Below, one piece after another: positions 1 through 10,450 of a DNA stretch of 64,000 nucleotides. The position numbers and the translations under genes are program-made. Source of the DNA: Lycium barbarum (lineage: Eukaryota; Streptophyta; Magnoliopsida; Solanales; Solanaceae). Each line of letters begins with the position of its first letter. Within the stretch, counting starts at the first letter, position 1. Below the pieces are notes generated by a model that was given only the letters and a program-made list of their open reading frames with translations, searched no databases and was not told the origin of the DNA. The DNA lies in NCBI RefSeq assembly GCF_019175385.1, contig NC_083348.1, positions 45,158,950-45,222,949 of the forward strand. The letters are read 5' to 3'.

Positions 1-125
1 TGTATCTGTATAAGTCAGTGTACGCCGAATCTGGATTTGCCATTTGTATGCCGGTTCTGGTAAGTGGGTGTGTATGGGTGTCCAGCTCGGGCACTAGTCA
101 CGGCCCACGGGGTTGGGTCGTGACA
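1..125 (+). mobile_element. 3' end of an F-type Ty3/gypsy LTR
   Basis: The segment ends in GGGGTTGGGTCGTGACA, the same end as the solo F LTR at 46864-49119, and the text before it (GTCCAGCTCGGGCACTAGTCACGGC, in part) resembles that copy. At 126 the sequence jumps into the RNase H frame of element A, so this is the right edge of an element or solo LTR inserted into A. The expected five-base target copy is GATAT at 126-130; its partner is outside the window. Confidence 0.8.
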
Positions 126-508
126 GATATGTTGTTTATTGCGATGCTTCAGGTATTGGGCTAGGTTGTGTATTGATGCAACACGGTAAAGTGATTGTGT
201 ATGCTTCAAGGCAATTACGGAAACATGAGCAAAATTACCTGACCCATGATCTAGAATTGGCTGCAGTGGTTCATGCATTAAAGATATGGAGACATTATTT
301 ATATGGTGTCCATGTGGATATTTATACAGATCATAAGAGTGTTCAGTACATCTTCAAGCAGAAGGAGTTGAATTTACGGCAACGACGATGGTTGGAATTG
401 CTAAAAGATTATGATGTTGATATCTTATATCACCCCGGAAAGGCAAATATTGTGGCTGATGCTCTTAGCCGCAGATCTATGGGAAGTTTGTGTGATGTTC
501 GACCATAG
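126..508 (+). pseudogene. Element A RNase H fragment
   Basis: The frame begins inside the RNase H fold with YCDASG and continues with [45 protein letters not shown] and the tail [18 protein letters not shown]. In life this domain would degrade the RNA strand of the RNA-DNA hybrid during reverse transcription in the virus-like particle. The 5' part is lost at the junction with the inserted LTR. A TAG at 506-508 ends the frame where the related element C reads through, so this is a pseudogene. The next readable pol frame starts near 653. Confidence 0.88.
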
Positions 509-1617
509 AAGAGAGAAATGGCCCGTGGGCTCCAACAATTAGCTAGCCTAGGAGTTTGAGTAGTGGACTCGAGTAGCAAGGGAACTGCTATTCAGATTTC
601 AGCAGTCTCGTCGCTCGTAGCGGAAGTGAAGGAGTGACAATACGAAGATTCCATGCTAATGCATTCCAGAGATACACTCCCTCAGAAAGAGGAGTCATCG
701 TTTGAGCTTTCAGGAGACGGAGTTCTCCGATATCGAGGCAGATTATGCGTTCCCGATGTGGCAGGTTTACGCCACCAGATATTGAGAGAAGCTCATTGTT
801 CCCGTTATTTTGTTCACCCTGGAGCAACTAAAATGTATCGTGACTTTAAGTCTATATATTGGTGGAATGGAATGAAGAAAGATATAGCGGAATTCGTAGC
901 TCAATGTACCAGTTGTCAACAAGTGAAAATCGAGCACCAAAAGCCGGGTGGATTGTTGCAAGCTATAGAAATCCCAACTTGGAAGTGGGAAGTGATCAAC
1001 ATGGATTTCATTACAGGTTTACCCCATTCTCGACGTAAGTATGATTCCATATGGGTGATTGTGGATAGACTCACCAAGTCAGCTCATTTCATACTAGTCA
1101 GAACGACGTACGTGGCAGAAGATTATGCAAGGCTTTATATTAAAGAGGTAGTGAGACTCCATAGTGTTCCAGCATCTATTATCTCTGATAGAAGGACTCA
1201 GTTTACGCAAATTTTTGGAAGTCTTTCCAAGAGGGTTTAGGAACCCAAGTGAGCCTTAGTATGGCATTTCACCCACAGACTGATGATCCATCCGAGCGTA
1301 CCATTCAGACTCTTAAAGATATGTTGCAGGCATGTATGATAGAATTTGGGGGAAATTGGGATGACCATTTGCCACTCATTTAATTTTCTTACAATAACAG
1401 TTATCATTCTAGCATTCAAATGGCACCGTATGAAGCTTTATACGTGCGAAAGTGATCTCCTATTGGGTGGTTTGAAACAGGAGAGGCTAGACTGATAGGG
1501 CCAGACTTGGTCCAGCAAGCCATAGAGAAAGTCAAGCTCATACAAGATCGGTTATTAGCAGCCCAAAGTCATCAAAAGTCCTATGCGGATAATCGTCGAA
1601 GAGACTTATAGTGCCAA
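509..1617 (+). pseudogene. Element A integrase, broken
   Basis: After a linker with stops, the frame at 653-1240 shows an HHCC zinc-binding region (HCSRYFVHPG ... CTSCQQVK) and then the catalytic core with NMDFITGLP and [10 protein letters not shown]. The second catalytic aspartate lies in IISDRRTQF, where related copies have DRGTQF. The frame breaks near 1240. The stretch carrying the catalytic glutamate (ERTIQTL) follows at about 1297-1317 and is interrupted by stops at 1381 and around 1456. The domain would join element DNA to the chromosome. Too many breaks remain for function. Confidence 0.85.
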
Positions 1618-2072
1618 GTGAAAGATTGGGTATTCTTGAAAGTGTCACCAATGAAGGGTGTAATGAGATTTGGCAAAAAGGGGAAGCTTAGCCCCCGATA
1701 CGTTGGGCCTTATGAGATTGTGCGCAAGGTGGGCAAAGTGGCCTACGAATTAGATTTACCTCCGAATTTGGAGTCCGTACATCCAGTGTTTCATGTTTCG
1801 ATGCTTCGAAAATGTGTTGGAGATCCTACTAAGATCGTGCCAATAAGCGATGTGCAAGTGACAGAAAAGTTGTTTATGAAGAAGTGCCCATTGCCATTCT
1901 AGATAGGCAGGTACGGAGGCTTAGAAACAAAGAGGTGGCCTCAGTTAAGGTTCTATGGAGAAGCAGTAAACGAGAGGAAATGACATGGGAAGCGGAAGAA
2001 AGTATGCGATCTAGATACCCGCATATATTTCAGCCCTTGGAAGAGATCCAAGACGAGATATCAAGATCATAA
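1618..2072 (+). pseudogene. Element A integrase C-terminal and chromodomain-like tail
   Basis: The first frame (1618-1902) carries the integrase C-terminal region: [30 protein letters not shown], in part, then [13 protein letters not shown] frameshift near 1880 moves the rest to another frame (1884-2072), which reads [22 protein letters not shown] and [15 protein letters not shown] in parts. This tail matches the chromodomain-like end of Tekay-type chromoviruses, thought to guide insertion into heterochromatin. The natural stop is TAA at 2070-2072; element C ends with the same residues (SRS). Confidence 0.85.
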
Positions 2073-2239
2073 GGTATGTATGATTTCCTTTTCATGCTTT
2101 TGGTCGTGTGTGGCCATAGATATGTTAATATTGTGACGTAGCCCTATGAGGCGATGATATTATGGGTTGTTGTGACACGTTGGTAGTCCCAAATTACAGG
2201 GGAAACTCTGGCGAAATTTTCGCAGGACCCCGAGTGTTT

Positions 2240-2276
2240 AACATTCGAGGACGAATGTTCCAAAAGGGGGGAAGAA
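2240..2276 (+). promoter_or_regulatory. Element A pre-PPT stem-loop and polypurine tract
   Basis: AACATTCG (2240-2247) and CGAATGTT (2252-2259) form a perfect eight-base inverted repeat around the loop AGGA. It is followed by the purine run AAAAGGGGGGAAGAA (2262-2276), which directly abuts the LTR start TGTTACACC. The purine run is the expected primer for plus-strand DNA synthesis. The spacer 2073-2239 shows no coding signal. Confidence 0.85.
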
Positions 2277-2504
2277 TGTTACACCTAGAAAAATTTCCCC
2301 ACGAACGTACAGTGGATAGGCTAACAAAGGGCATAGCGTATACGATGTTTTAATAAGAAGGCAACGACGTTTGACGACCCTAAGTAATATTCCAAAGGCA
2401 ATTGCAATAGGAGATAGGTTATGCATAATAATGATTGACTGTAGGTTCTGAGAATATGGAAAGTTGCAGATTTGTACTTTGGCCAGTTGAACGTAAAATA
2501 AAAT

Positions 2505-2760
2505 ACAGACCGTAAAGTGGTATATGGCCCGTAAACTGCCAGGTCGTATTTCAACTTCCAAAACTTCAACTTTCTATCAAAGCTTGAATGGCTAAAGACG
2601 ACTTGAAATACGGACCGTAAATTGAAATACGGCCCGTAAACTGTGGTCGTAAATCTCCATGTCTCAGCCAGACTTTCTGATTCTGTTATGCTTAAATACG
2701 CCCACAGAATACGGACCGTAAACTGGAATACGGCCCATAAACTGGGTTTACGACCACTGT
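2505..2760 (+). repeat. Array of TACGGNCCGTA palindromes in the A LTR
   Basis: Three pairs of near-palindromes are spaced about 100 bases apart: around 2505-2550 (ACCGTAAA / GGCCCGTAAAC), 2608-2660 (TACGGACCGTAAA / TACGGCCCGTAAAC, ending in GTCGTAAA) and 2706-2760 (TACGGACCGTAAAC / GGCCCATAAAC / TTTACGACCAC). Equivalent arrays occur in C (40720-40985, 50490-50745) and G (56725-56990). Their role is unknown; they lie near the start of the LTR, in U3. Confidence 0.8.
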
Positions 2761-3805
2761 GCACTTTCGACGACGGTCTATTTCAGATCAGATTTTGGGT
2801 TATTAAAAAGGGCACCAAGTTCATTATTTCATTTCCACACTTCACCGTTTCTCTCTAAAACATCTCTCTACATTTATTCCACATGAATTCAAGGACTATT
2901 AGTGATCAACAACTTAAACCAAGTGAATCAAGTATAAGAAAACCCATTAAAGGTCATTCAAGTCAAGAAATCCCAATGGAGATAAACTAGGGTTTTTGCT
3001 CAAGTGGAGTATCATCAACCAAGGCTTGTTCCTACGACATCTAAGGTAAGATTTATGATATTTCTATGTTGTTTAAGGTATTTAAGAGTGGAAATACTTG
3101 GATTGTAGAAAGGTATGGAAAAATGGGTCATGAATGTGGAATAGTGCCATTTTGAGAAATGTGGGTGAATAATGACCATTGTGATGGTATTGTGAATGTA
3201 CTATTAATGTTTGGGAGTTGATATACACTATGGAGGAATGTCCTATAAATAGAGGAGATGTTGTCCGATTTTCTCTAACTTTAGTCATATATGCTAGCTA
3301 TCCATTCTAATGACAATATGACTTTAATGAAGGTAGAAACGCTAGCATTGGAGGAGAACGTGCAAGTGTAGACTAGTTGAACGGAAAAGGTATGTAAGGC
3401 TAACCCTTCTTTCATAAGGCATGGTCCTTTGGCCAATTACCTAAATTTTCCATAAGTCAATGATGTCTCACAAATGCTTCGATCTTTCGAGCTATTAAGC
3501 TCACGATTCTTGATATGCTACGATTGTACTAAGTTCCTCGTATGACGAGTAAGCCTATAAAGATAGATGTGACGAATAACGATAATAGCGATAATGATAT
3601 TGATGACGACTAAAATGGTAATAGCAATGATGATAACGATACCGATTATGACAGTGATGATAATAGTAAGGATGCTTACGAGCTTATATGTATGTGTGCC
3701 TATGTATGGCTATTATGAAAACCCCGAGCCTGTATGGCCGAGTAGAATAAATGTAGATGTATATGTATGTATGTTTATGTAAAGTGCGCACACCACTGCG
3801 GTTGG

Positions 3806-3936
3806 GTACGGACAACACTAAGCCTTGGTAGGGCCAGGTATGTGTAACACTGAGCCTTGGTTGGCCAGGTATGTATGATCACCGAGCCTAGGTAGGGTCG
3901 GGTACGTGAAACACCGAACCTTCGAGGTCGGGTACG
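3806..3936 (+). repeat. Tandem repeat of about 43 bases in the A LTR
   Basis: Imperfect units contain AGCCTTGGT-GGCCAGGTATGT or a variant with CCGA...GGTCGGGTACGT. They lie about 300 bases before the TATA-like and hairpin region, a place where U3 enhancer repeats would be expected. The stretch before it (about 3560-3700) is rich in GATGAT-type simple sequence. Confidence 0.7.
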
Positions 3937-4233
3937 TTATGCAAACGATATGTGTATGATATGATTATGTATATAATATAGATATGAGCATGAATACGAA
4001 TATGAATAAGGATATGTATATGAACACGATTATAGATACGAAATGTAAAGGAATACGAATATGCGTACAGATACAGATATGGATGTATGTACACAACTAT
4101 GTGCTAGAAATGGAAAGTCCCTATGAAAGGCAAGTAAGTGCCCGTGACGACGATATTACTATTTCCCATCTTATGTTATTTCTTATGTTGCTTACTATGT
4201 TTCTATATTGATATTGATCATGCTTTACATACT

Positions 4234-4290
4234 CAGTACATTCTTCGTACTGACATCCTTTTGTTTGTGGACGCTGCGTCATGCCCGCAG
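4234..4290 (+). promoter_or_regulatory. Three-hairpin block in the A LTR
   Basis: Stem 1 is CAGTAC (4234-4239), loop of seven, GTACTG (4247-4252). Stem 2 is CATCC (4254-4258), loop of ten, GGACG (4269-4273), with one A-C mismatch. Stem 3 is CTGCG (4274-4278), loop of seven, CGCAG (4286-4290). A TATA-like TTTACATA precedes it. The block lies about 500 bases from the LTR end. Its recurrence in other LTR families suggests a promoter or R-region structure; the function is inferred. Confidence 0.7.
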
Positions 4291-4736
4291 GTGCACAGGG
4301 AGACAGACTTGATCCATAGCCACCTTCTCAGGGACTACAGAGCAGAGCTCCATTTCATTCGGAGCCATAGCTTTTGGGTACTTATTCTTTTGTGTACATA
4401 ATTATGGGCATAGCGGGGTCCTGTCCCGCTCATGTGATATGCTATACTCTCCTTAGAGGCTCGTAAACACGTGAATATGGTTAGATATGTCTGGCCTTGT
4501 CGGCCTATATTTTGTGCATCATTTTGATAAGCCTTGTCGGCTCATGTACATTGGTGTGGCATAGATGCCAATGATAATGTAAAGGCATTGTTGTCCAATG
4601 GGACTAGTATGATGAATGAATAAAATTACGCATCTAATTATGTGGCTCACCTAGATGTAAGCATAAGAGTAAGCCAAGGGGTGCTCGAGTGGGCTAGCAC
4701 CGGGCTCTCGTCGCGGCCCCTAGACGGGCCGTGACA

Positions 4737-5353
4737 AGTGGTCAAGGTTATTTTTTGAGATCACACCAACAGGGTCCCCTCTTTTTACTTGGTCTTGTTT
4801 ACTCAGGCATTCATGGAGAAGTTCATACCTCATAGTGTGAGAGATAGGAATTGGTCTTCGTTTGAGGTCCTACTTTGACAGAGTACAAGATACGGTTTCA
4901 TGCATTGTCTAGCCATGCTTTGATGATTTTTTCAGATGAGGCTGAAAGGGTGCGAAAATTAACCAATGTGTAGATTTGTCCTCTTTGTTTGATTGTAGCA
5001 CATATGGCTGCCATAAGGTCTTCCTTCCAGCAGATAGTAGATGCGGTTTAAGAGGCTGAGTCTATTAGGAATGAGTATTATGAAGAGTGGGTGGTCAAAA
5101 AGCTTCTCTTTGGCCCTTGTGTTGGTACCTCGTCTTGGGGTAAGGAATATCTTGGAGGGAGTCATCACCGTAAGTCCAGCAAACCTGTTTATACAGCCAT
5201 GCCAGTATCTGAGAGAGGTCCGTCTGCATGTACTTCTTATGGTTTGGGCATTTTTCCCAGAGTGCATATTAGCCATCTGGTCGTGGTGGACATGTGGGCG
5301 CTGATCCTTCTTAGCGATCTGTGAATACTAGAGAGTATTATGAGTTTGGTGAC
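4737..5353 (+). pseudogene. Relic of a Ty3/gypsy gag gene
   Basis: Forward frames give scattered gag-like pieces: EKFIPHSVRDR near 4810, SDEAERVRK near 4937, IRNEYYEE near 5067 and, further on, TAMPVSERGPSA near 5195. They are separated by stops and frameshifts. The order fits the capsid region and the stretch before the zinc knuckle of a gypsy gag from a lineage other than A, C, E or G. Element B interrupts it at 5354; GTGAC (5349-5353) would be B's left target copy. Whether A was also inserted into this relic cannot be tested here. Confidence 0.6.
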
Positions 5354-7212
5354 TGTTATATCTCATAAACTTTTACATCGTTTGTGTCATAAGTAAAATA
5401 CCGTAAGCTCAGAAAGGCCATGGAACCCCTATAAGATTAAGAAATACTCTTAACAAATGTTAAGCATGTACCATAAGGTTTCGGGGTTAAACGAATCAAA
5501 GATGTTACAACCTATACTTGTGGGGTTAAACTAGGAGTGCTTAATAGGATAAAGAGGTCGTGTTTTAAGGTACTTGATTCATATAATATTTGCATGTTAA
5601 GTTTGGAAGTCAAGCAAGTTGTAAAATAAAAGTCGGCGAAAAGTATCGCAAGTTACGTTCATAAATTTTGTTGAAATTTGGATCTAATGTCACTAAGCTT
5701 TTCTCCCTATATTCTTGGAGTTATAGGATTTTCTACCAACCAAATTGAAGTACTACAAGTCTAGTTTTCAATTCATAAAACTATTCGTAGATACGACGTT
5801 AGAGTAGTAAGATATTTGCGTTTTTGCGAGACTACGCAAGAAGCCAGTTTGGGGCCCACTTGAGGCGGTGGCCGTCCTTATGGCGCTTTAAGAGAGTTCT
5901 AAGGCTCTTTTTGATCATTTGAATCCCAAACTTCGTCTCCACAGCCCCCAAACCCTTTTTAACAGATTCATAAAGGTCCAAGAGCAAATCCAATTCAACC
6001 GCAAAAGTTAACCTTGGTAAGGAAGAACACCTCTATAGTGTTGTGTTTTGATTAAGGGTGATTGGAAGTTGAATCAGCTGTGGATTGCAAATGGTATCCA
6101 CTAGTTAATGTAAGTTTAACGTCTCTTTTTTTGTTCTTAAGCTTAATTCTATATTGATGAGGTTGTTTGCAGCAAAATATTACAAGAGAGGGTTGAAATA
6201 GCCTAGGATATGGCTACTGTTTTGATGGGCAAATTATTTTTGTGATGGCTGGAAGTTACGGAATATAACATGATTATGTTGTGGCTACTGTTTTTAAATT
6301 ATTCATGTATTAATTAGGTGAAATGAAGAAGAAAACATGTAAAAACTATGAATTGAAAGTGAAGGTTGAAGTGTAGGCATGTGGACTATTTTGAAGGTTG
6401 TTTTTAGGATGTTTTAAACTTTAAATGATATGGTAAGCCCAAGTATAATGTCACAAGTAATGCAGACAAATTTATGAAGCAAGAATTGAATTCAGATTAT
6501 GTTCCGTTATTCGTAAATAGAGCTTGCGCCAAAAATATGGTTTTGACGTAATCAGAAAGCTTATATTGGATTTTACTATTGTTGTTGGGCTATTTAATGA
6601 CCCTTAGTGGTCTATGGGATGTAGTATAAATAGGGGAAGTGCTGCCCGTTTTCTTGTAGGATATATGGTTAGCAAAGGGTGATGGTGACAACATTTATAA
6701 TGTTGAAAGTATCATTTTACTTATTTTCGATGAAAGAAGATTGTGTTAAGCTTGATGGTTGATTGAAGAGGAGATTACAAGGTATGTGAAGGCACTCCCT
6801 TATTTATTTTGGCATGATCTAAAGTGAAACGAACGTAAACGATACGCTATTTCATCTCGGATCTACTCCTAGCAACTAAGATTTTCCATGTTGTTTCCTT
6901 TCTTATAATGTTATCCTAAGCATGTATATATGATCCTTGAATCCTATTGAGCTTTATATTAATGGTATTGATGTCCATAACATTAATCGAAGGTGCAACG
7001 ACCTTACGTCACTCTGATAAGTTCATGATGTCTCTTTATGGCTCTTGCACATGCAAATATATACATATATTGTAATATTGATGCCCACAGTGGCTTGATG
7101 GCGTTATATACTCATATATATTGTACAATGGCACAATAGATGCACCCCTGATTAGGTGGATATTATGATGATGATGATGATGTCCACAGAGGTTTGACGA
7201 CGCTATATGCTC

Positions 7213-7263
<51 letters not shown>

Positions 7264-7914
7264 GATGATGATGATATATGCGTGTATCTATTGTATTCAT
7301 GCATATCATGGCCCACAGTGGCAATATAGAGCCTAGGTTGAGTTTCTTATTCTTATATTACATTGATGTCTTTCCTTATGTTGTTATCTGTCTTACGTAC
7401 TCGATACTTTATTCGTACTGACATCCCTTTTGCCTGGGTAAACTATGTTTTATGCCGGCAAGTCCCGATAGAAAGGTTGACGGTACTCTTAGTAGGTTTC
7501 CAGCTCAGCAGAAGTTGTTGATGCACTCCATTTGCTTCGGAGTTTCTTTTGTGAGTCAGTCTACTTATGTATACAGGTTTATGGGTATGGCAGGGCCCTA
7601 TCCCGATCTTATGACATTTATATACTCTTTAGAGGCTTGTAGACATATGTCATGTATATTGATGTTTTATAAGGCCATGTCAGCCCATAGTTTGACATAT
7701 GGATGCCCATGTCGGCCTTGTAGGCCCATATATCTAATGTATATCATGTTGGGGTCATTTCTTGTCGAGTATTCCTTATGTTCTACTCAGATTGTCTCAT
7801 GACGGCCCCCTTGGCCCACTTATGTATGTTAGTATGACTATGGGTGCACGTTATGGTGATGCCCGACAAATATGGCTCGGGTTCCTATTGCGACCCTCCA
7901 TTTGGGTCGTGACA
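5354..7914 (+). mobile_element. Element B 5' LTR
   Basis: It starts TGTTATATCTC and ends CCATTTGGGTCGTGACA, 2561 bases, followed by a primer-binding site. It contains a TA microsatellite (7214-7259) and a decayed version of the three-hairpin block near 7402-7460, where the first stem reads CGATACTTTATTCGTACTG. No gene is visible; the short frames at 7452-8007 are chance frames in the LTR and leader. Confidence 0.85.
7214..7259. repeat. (TA)n microsatellite in the B LTR
   Basis: An unbroken alternating TA run of about 46 bases, flanked by short GATGAT repeats at about 7165-7180 and 7263-7275. Likely replication slippage; useful as a length-variable marker. Confidence 0.95.
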
Positions 7915-7918
7915 AACT

Positions 7919-7930
7919 TGGTATCAAAGC
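7919..7930 (+). promoter_or_regulatory. Element B primer-binding site
   Basis: TGGTATCAAAGC lies four bases after the LTR end and differs by one base from the initiator-Met tRNA complement TGGTATCAGAGC seen in C, D, E and G. It would prime minus-strand DNA synthesis. Confidence 0.85.
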
Positions 7931-8112
7931 AGGTCTGTCCTAGGGATGTCTATAAGCCGTCTCTAATTGAGTCTTATTTATGGGTGTGTTGCGTGCCACA
8001 CTTATAAACAAGAGGCTGTAGACATTTAGGATGGTTATCTTCTTTTATGATCTAGATCGTGCGATAGAGTCAAGTCATAGGAAATGAAATTCTTAACGCT
8101 GACCCTTTTTTT

Positions 8113-8529
8113 GTTTTATAGTCAGGAGATGACTTCTACGGAAAAGACTATAGATGATTTGAGAGAGGGAGAAGTTACTCTATTGAGCCAGACCCGTCTG
8201 AGGTTATGTCTTCTATTGAGATGGACCCATCTGAGATAGCATTTGCTATCAAAACGGATCCGTCTGAGATGCGGGATGAGTTACCACGATGGGAGATTTT
8301 GACCCCGATGGTATTAGAGGAGCTAGGAGAAGGAAGAGCTCCAGTATCACCAGTTTCCCTTATGGACCCAGTTGGGCTAGAAGTATGGAGGAAAAACACA
8401 AGCGTCGACTAGATCGGTTGATCCCCGGACCCCGTATTGTGATTGGGCACTAGAGTGTGTGGGGTCTTCTGAGGAATTGAGAAGTATACGATCTTGGGAG
8501 TCAGTTAATGAGGACTCGCCAGCGTCTAC
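8113..8529 (+). pseudogene. Element B gag-like N-terminal fragment
   Basis: About 200 bases after the primer site the frames are short. The 8206-8412 frame has three DPSE units within 25 residues and no known domain. Position suggests the start of gag, but no capsid motif is visible. The segment is interrupted by the H solo LTR and continues at 10451. It may be an unrelated leader sequence. Confidence 0.4.
8525..8529. repeat. Target site copy of the H solo LTR
   Basis: TCTAC at 8525-8529 pairs with TCTAG at 10451-10455. One mismatch suggests an old insertion. Confidence 0.7.
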
Positions 8530-8650
8530 TGTCATGACCTGCCTAGGGGACGTGACGGGTACCCGGAGCTGATTACTGATCACCACTCGTTATGCTAATC
8601 ATCATACCTAACCTGAACATACACAATCTCCAACGCCGCCCACTAGTGGT

Positions 8651-8795
8651 GTCATGTCCGGCCAAATAGGCATGGTGTTATCATAAGCCGCCCGCCTTAG
8701 CATTGTCACACCCGGCCATCTAGGCACGGTGTAGTCATAAGCCGCCCGTCTTAGCAGTGTCATGCCCGTCCATCTAGGCGCGGTGTAATCATACA
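8651..8795. repeat. 54-base tandem repeat in the H LTR
   Basis: Units begin GTCATGTCCGG (8651), GTCACACCCGG (8705) and GTCATGCCCGT (8759); each continues with ATCTAGGC-CGGTGTA-TCAT or a close variant, then CCGCCCG. The last unit is partial. Similar text occurs in the G LTR near 58180-58280. Confidence 0.85.
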
Positions 8796-10004
8796 TATAT
8801 ACTTATCATCAAGCATGCATAAGAACTCAGGTAAAAGACACGACTCTATCGGGGTGACGTAAGGTCGAGAGCCCTCGATTCCATTATGGAGTAGTCATGA
8901 TCATCATGTCCTACCTTGAAGGAACTAGCGTCATAAGGTGAGTCTAACAACAATGAATAACATCAAGGAATTATATAAGGATCATTAGCTTCATAAGACT
9001 ATAATATCATAAGCTTTGGAGTCTCTAGACTTAGATTCATCATCATCATTGCCATATTCATAACACATCTCTTATTTTTATCTCATGAGAAGCTCTTGAT
9101 AAACATAGACTTATAGTTTACAGAATATAAGAGAGTTATGGAAGGATAGAGGAAGTCATATTATAAGGATCATGCCTTAGAAAAAGAAGGTACTATCCTT
9201 ACATACCTTTATGTCTTTTCGACTCTATTGCCTACTTGCTCGCCTTTCGAGCTCGCGATGCCACCTTCACGAGAATTTATACTAAAATTAGACAACCAGA
9301 AACATACTTAAACTTAAGCTAAAGCAACTAGGATTTAATGAAAATTTGGCGATATTTCCTTTGTTTCGACACATTCTTCCATAAAATAAGGCAACCCTTA
9401 ACATCGATAAGATTACCCATAACCACATCATCAATAAGTTCTTTAAGTTAAACATTATTTTCTTCTTAATCCACCTTCGAAATCATCCATAACCATACCT
9501 CTAATATAAATTCATATTGATTCTCATATAACACTCCTTTAACATCATTTGTATTATTCAACACAAGATTGTACTCATAACACGTTAAAAACTATTATTC
9601 AAATCAAGTCATTATGCAAGAGTATCACTATTTCCGTATTTGTACTCCATATTCTCCTCCCTTCCATAATCCAAGTCTCTTAACCTCTCAATATTCTTAA
9701 TAGCATGAATTGAACATAAAGCTTACCTTTGATGATGTAGGAATGGACTTGGGATGTAATTACTTCACCTTGAAGAAAACCCCACTTCAACACCAAAGAG
9801 ATTCTTGGTTTCCACAAACCCTAGAGGGTATCCTTGCACTTGATTCTACTAATTCTGGGTGTTTAATCCTTGATTTCCCTTGGATATATGATGATATGAT
9901 GAGAGAATTTTTCTAGAACCTTCAAGACTTAGAGAAAGACTGAAATCTAAAAATTTAGAAGACAACTTGTCTATTTATAGCTGAAACTAGAAAGTTCCAG
10001 AGAA

Positions 10005-10240
10005 GCAATTCGACGAGTGGGTCGACGGTCACATCGACGTGTCGACGGTCCGTCGACCTACTTCTACAGATCAGAAGTTGCAGAGTCATATTGACGGCGG
10101 CGATCGACGACCTGCGACGTGTCAATGGTCCGTCGACGTGTCGCGTCGATCTGCTTCTGCAGCTCCGAATTTTCAGAACATAGTGATTGTGCATATTGAC
10201 GGCCCGTCGAAATGATCGACGGTCCGTCGATAATGTCTGA
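10005..10240. repeat. GTCGACGG / CCGTCGAC palindrome array in the H LTR
   Basis: The segment contains many copies of GTCGACGGTCCGTCGAC-like palindromes, for example near 10020-10060, 10125-10145 and 10198-10232. The other H copy has them near 54912-55030. The core ACGGNCCGT is the same as in the A/C/G array although the flanks differ. Confidence 0.8.
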
Positions 10241-10450
10241 TGTCTGCAGGCTTCCCTGAATCTGCTCTGTCTGCGTCGGTTCAATCCGTTCAACTTCTAA
10301 TCCTATAATATACCTGGAATACCTACTAGTACCTCCATACACGTGGTAAAATACCTAGCATCTCAATACTCTAGTACAAATCTCCATTTCAAGGCATACT
10401 CAACTAGGGAGCCATAAGTTTTTTCTACAATGAAAACGAGAGGTGTAACA

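Larger units (their letters stand above)
126..4736 (+). mobile_element. Element A: 3' part of a Tekay-like Ty3/gypsy retrotransposon
   Basis: The segment holds, in order, RNase H, integrase, the C-terminal tail, a 3' spacer, a polypurine tract and a complete 3' LTR. Gag, protease and RT are missing because the F-type LTR at 1-125 cuts the element inside RNase H. Polyprotein and LTR resemble element C (38848-50913, opposite strand) and, in the LTR start and the palindromes, element G. The reading frame is broken several times, so the copy is inactive. Confidence 0.9.
2277..4736 (+). mobile_element. Element A 3' LTR
   Basis: A complete LTR of 2460 bases, from TGTTACACC to GGGCCGTGACA. Its counterpart at the 5' end is outside the window. 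It resembles both LTRs of element C read on the opposite strand. It holds a palindrome array (2505-2760), a tandem repeat (3806-3936) and a three-hairpin block (4234-4290). Short frames inside are not genes. Confidence 0.92.
8530..10450 (-). mobile_element. Solo LTR of family H
   Basis: The segment runs from TGTCATGACC to GAGGTGTAACA, so the LTR reads on the minus strand (1921 bases). No internal region or second LTR adjoins it. The flanks are TCTAC (8525-8529) and TCTAG (10451-10455), target copies with one mismatch. The palindromes, and text such as AGAAGTTGAACG and GCCTGCAGACA, also occur at 54626-56019 on the plus strand, marking the same family. The three-hairpin block of other families is absent at the expected place. 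Solo LTRs arise by recombination between the two LTRs of an element. Confidence 0.85.

Noticed and set aside
7919..7930. tRNA gene at the primer sites
   Set aside because: Only the 12-base complement of the tRNA 3' end is present; there is no cloverleaf sequence.
8206..8412. Possible small secreted or repeat protein with DPSE units
   Set aside because: It lies in the leader/gag region of a decayed element, has only three short units and no support from a homologous frame.
8521..8530. Possible CRISPR-like or satellite array from the regularly spaced repeats in LTRs
   Set aside because: The repeats are plain tandem units of 25-60 bases within LTR U3 regions, with no unique spacers and no cas genes.
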